The translations under genes and the position numbers were made by a program. This document shows, in pieces, positions 61,920 through 64,000 of a stretch of 64,000 nt of DNA. The notes beneath the pieces were generated by a model. It was not told where the DNA came from and did no database searches. It was given only the letters and a program-made list of their open reading frames with translations. Location of the stretch: the NCBI RefSeq assembly GCF_013032855.1, contig NZ_WQDA01000001.1, positions 441,501 to 505,500 of the forward strand, given 5' to 3'. The DNA comes from Ruegeria arenilitoris (lineage in GTDB: Bacteria; Pseudomonadota; Alphaproteobacteria; Rhodobacterales; Rhodobacteraceae). Each line of letters starts with the position of its first letter. The first letter of the stretch is position 1.

Positions 61920-63031
61920 TGACCGGGCCTCTGGCCGGTCTCAAGGTTGTCGAACTGGCGCGCATTCTGGCTGGCCCCTGGGCCGGCCAGACCTTTGCCG
62001 ATCTGGGCGCCGAGGTCATCAAGGTGGAATCCCCGGCCGGCGACGACACCCGCGCCTGGGGTCCGCCCTTCGTGACCCGCGATCAGGATGTCTCGGCGGC
62101 CTATTACCATTCGACCAATCGCGGCAAGGCGTCTGTGATCGCCGATTTCTCGACCCCCGAAGGGCAGCAGAAGGTGCGCGCGCTGGTCGCTGACGCCGAT
62201 GTGGTGATCGAGAATTTCAAGGTCGGCGGGCTGAAGAAATACGGGCTGGACTTTGACAACCTCAGCCAGTTGAACCCGCGCCTCGTCTATTGCTCCATCA
62301 CCGGGTTCGGGCAGACCGGGCCATATGCGCATCGGGCCGGGTATGATTTCATCATCCAGGGCATGTCCGGGCTGATGTCCGTGACCGGAGAGCCCGACGG
62401 CCAGCCGCAGAAGGCAGGCGTGGCGATCACCGACGTGTTCACCGGCATCTATGCGGTGGCCGGGGTTCTGGCGGCGCTGCACCAGCGCCAGCGCACCGGG
62501 CGCGGGCAGCATGTGGACATGGCCCTTCTGGATGTGGCCGTGGCGGTCACGGCAAACCAGGCGCTGAACTATCTGACGACCGGTCAGGTGCCGCAGCGCA
62601 TGGGCAACGCGCATGTGAACCTGGCGCCCTATCAGGTGTTCGACTGTGCCGACGGTCACATCATCATCGCCACCGGCAATGACCGGCAGTATCAGCGCCT
62701 GTGCCGGGTGTTGAACCTGCCCGACATGGCCGAGGCGCCCGAATACCTGCACAACAAGGACCGGCTGGCCAATCGCCGCACCCTGATTGCACGGCTGAAC
62801 GGGGCCACGGCGACCTGGGCCAAAGCCGACCTGCTGGCCGCCTGCGAGGCGCAAGGCATCCCCGCCGGGCCGATCAATACACTGGACGAGGTCATGGCCG
62901 ATCCGCAGGTGATCGCGCGCGGCATGCAGATCGACCTGGACGGGGTGCAGGGGATTCGCGCGCCATTCGTCTTTTCGGATGCCGATCTGAACCTTTCGCG
63001 CCCTGCCCCGAAACTGGGCGAAGACGACTAG
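61919..63031 (+). CDS. CaiB/BaiF family III CoA-transferase
   Basis: A 370-residue enzyme with [28 protein letters not shown] at the N-terminus, the NRGK motif at 67-70 and the catalytic Asp D143 in [20 protein letters not shown]. It moves CoA between carboxylic acids through an enzyme-bound aspartyl-CoA. Substrate is unknown (candidates include formyl-CoA:oxalate, 2-methylcitrate or acyl-carnitine types). Length is normal for the smaller family III enzymes. It shares the dsbA transcript by overlap and ends 4 bases into the convergent lpxK. Confidence 0.88.
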   Translation: MTGPLAGLKVVELARILAGPWAGQTFADLGAEVIKVESPAGDDTRAWGPPFVTRDQDVSAAYYHSTNRGKASVIADFSTPEGQQKVRALVADADVVIENFKVGGLKKYGLDFDNLSQLNPRLVYCSITGFGQTGPYAHRAGYDFIIQGMSGLMSVTGEPDGQPQKAGVAITDVFTGIYAVAGVLAALHQRQRTGRGQHVDMALLDVAVAVTANQALNYLTTGQVPQRMGNAHVNLAPYQVFDCADGHIIIATGNDRQYQRLCRVLNLPDMAEAPEYLHNKDRLANRRTLIARLNGATATWAKADLLAACEAQGIPAGPINTLDEVMADPQVIARGMQIDLDGVQGIRAPFVFSDADLNLSRPAPKLGEDD

Positions 63032-64000
63032 GGCGGCGGCGCGGCCGTCAGCAGCCGCTGACGCACGTCGTCGGCCTGATCCACCTGCAGGCGCACCGGC
63101 AGGGTGATGACCTTGCTGCGAAAAGCAGGCGGCAGGCGCACGGCGTCTTTTTCGGTGGTGACCATCTGCGCACCCAGCAACCGCGCCTCGTTTTCCAGCC
63201 GGGTCATCAGGGCCGGCGTCAGCGGCTGGTGATCGTCCAGCGCCTCGGCCCGCAGCAGGCGCGCGCCCTGCTGGCGCAATGTCTGAAAGAATTTCTCGGG
63301 GTGGCCAATACCGGCAAAGGCCAGAACCGGAGTCTCGCTCCAGTCCATCCCGGTTTGCAGTGCCGTGACCTGACCGGTGGCGTGCGGAACGCCCAGCTTG
63401 TTGCCCCATAGCTGCGCGAACTGTTCCTGCGCGGCCAAGTCGCCCAGCGACAGTACTAGATCGGCCCGTTGCAGCCCCACGTCGACCGGCTCGCGCAGCG
63501 GTCCGGCCGGCAGGCACAAGCCGTTGCCAAAGCCACGGACCGCGTCCACCACGACGACCGAGAATGTCTTGGCCACCGAAGGGTTCTGGAATCCGTCGTC
63601 CAGCACGATCGCGGTGGCGCCGGTCTCGGCGGCGGCGCGGGCGCCGGCGGCACGGTCCTTGGCGACCCAGACCTCGGCGAAGGCCGCCAGCAACAATGGC
63701 TCGTCACCAACCTGCGCCGCCGTGTGTCGGACCGGGTCGACCCGAACCGGCCCCTCAAGCGATCCGCCATGGCCGCGGGTGACCACATGCGGCGTGTGAT
63801 ACGCGTCGCGCAGCTGTTCAAGAACCCAGATCGCCGTCGGCGTTTTTCCGGTGCCGCCAGCATTCAGGTTGCCGACGCAGATCACGGGTACACCCGGATC
63901 AACCCCGGGCCCCGACGCCACCCGCCGGGCCGTAGCCCGCGCATAGACGCGGCCCAGCGGCGCCAGCAGTCTTGCGCGCAGGCCGGGGTGATCCGGCGCG
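63028..64000 (-). CDS. lpxK: Tetraacyldisaccharide 4'-kinase, 3' part in window
   Basis: Phosphorylates the 4' position of the lipid A disaccharide at the inner membrane. The gene runs off the right edge, so its start is not visible. About 324 codons are seen, beginning within a [24 protein letters not shown] segment typical of the LpxK N-terminus. Walker A is [14 protein letters not shown]; further motifs are VTRGHGG and VLDDGFQNP with the catalytic Asp. The M in an internal ATG (63921) is not the start. Lipid A synthesis implies an outer membrane with LPS. Confidence 0.92.
   Translation of the reverse strand, partial: APDHPGLRARLLAPLGRVYARATARRVASGPGVDPGVPVICVGNLNAGGTGKTPTAIWVLEQLRDAYHTPHVVTRGHGGSLEGPVRVDPVRHTAAQVGDEPLLLAAFAEVWVAKDRAAGARAAAETGATAIVLDDGFQNPSVAKTFSVVVVDAVRGFGNGLCLPAGPLREPVDVGLQRADLVLSLGDLAAQEQFAQLWGNKLGVPHATGQVTALQTGMDWSETPVLAFAGIGHPEKFFQTLRQQGARLLRAEALDDHQPLTPALMTRLENEARLLGAQMVTTEKDAVRLPPAFRSKVITLPVRLQVDQADDVRQRLLTAAPPP

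Overview
The window is a gene-dense stretch of about 64 kb, GC-rich, with no gap over 300 bases between genes. It reads as the chromosome of a marine-type alphaproteobacterium of the Rhodobacterales (Roseobacter group). The pointers are the cell-cycle methylase CcrM preceded by a cluster of GANTC sites, the alphaproteobacterial flagellar regulators FlaF and FlbT next to a short single-type flagellin, a serC leader resembling the alphaproteobacterial serC RNA motif, the Methanosarcina-type SerC, the CbpA/CbpM pair, and the mutY - DUF721 - dsbA order. I saw no rRNA, tRNA, CRISPR array, insertion sequence, prophage or obvious genomic island. Assignments rest on reading motifs by eye; no database search was run.

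Layout. 1-4410: end of a Gfo/Idh/MocA oxidoreductase, then serC-serA (serine synthesis) and a metallophosphoesterase. 4411-13416: a malonyl-CoA synthetase-like ligase and a complete histidine-utilisation locus, hutF-hutC on the minus strand diverging from hutI-hutH-hutG-hutU. This is the five-step route through formylglutamate. 13489-20135: serB, an ArsR/SRPBCC/YCII trio, L-asparaginase, an IalB-like protein, a 55-residue lipoprotein found outside the long ORFs, an LprI-like protein, rlmN and a cytochrome P460-like haem protein. 20117-28762: U32 protein, cbpM-cbpA, PLP enzymes, a LOG-family protein, a FadR-type regulator, dapD and a GFA protein. 28899-37219: an unknown small protein, a bacterial ionotropic-glutamate-receptor homologue, dapE, rnr, a GST/WYL-regulator divergon and a lytic transglycosylase. 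37271-44858: a polyamine catabolism and uptake locus (transaminase, GntR regulator, potFGHI, FAD oxidoreductase). 44871-51539: a small kinase and flagellar genes (flgD, fliK, flgJ-like, flgN, fliC, flaF, flbT, DUF1217). 51648-54924: a signalling cassette (secreted protein, membrane-anchored winged helix, DUF427-cyclase fusion) and a secreted basic protein. 55036-64000: rnhB, ccrM, a six-TM adenylate cyclase, alkane monooxygenase, mutY, a DUF721 protein, a DsbA-like protein, a CoA transferase and the start of lpxK.

How the parts fit. Nitrogen scavenging is prominent: histidine to glutamate, asparagine, polyamines and serine/threonine. The polyamine locus has a self-consistent regulatory signature, with TTGATCAA-type palindromes at the transaminase, regulator and potF promoters and a 14-bp hairpin separating the binding-protein gene from the rest of the transporter. 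Motility genes show a possible CtrA box and a leader hairpin before flagellin that could be a FlbT target.

The most unusual items are the glutamate-receptor-like channel at 29243-30301, whose pore loop looks more like animal NMDA receptors than the potassium-type filter of the cyanobacterial GluR0, and the 51648-54283 cassette. In that cassette a two-TM protein carries a C-terminal OmpR-like winged helix, and it lies in a row with a small exported protein and an adenylate cyclase fused to a DUF427 domain. I regard the cassette as the best candidate here for an undescribed signalling system.
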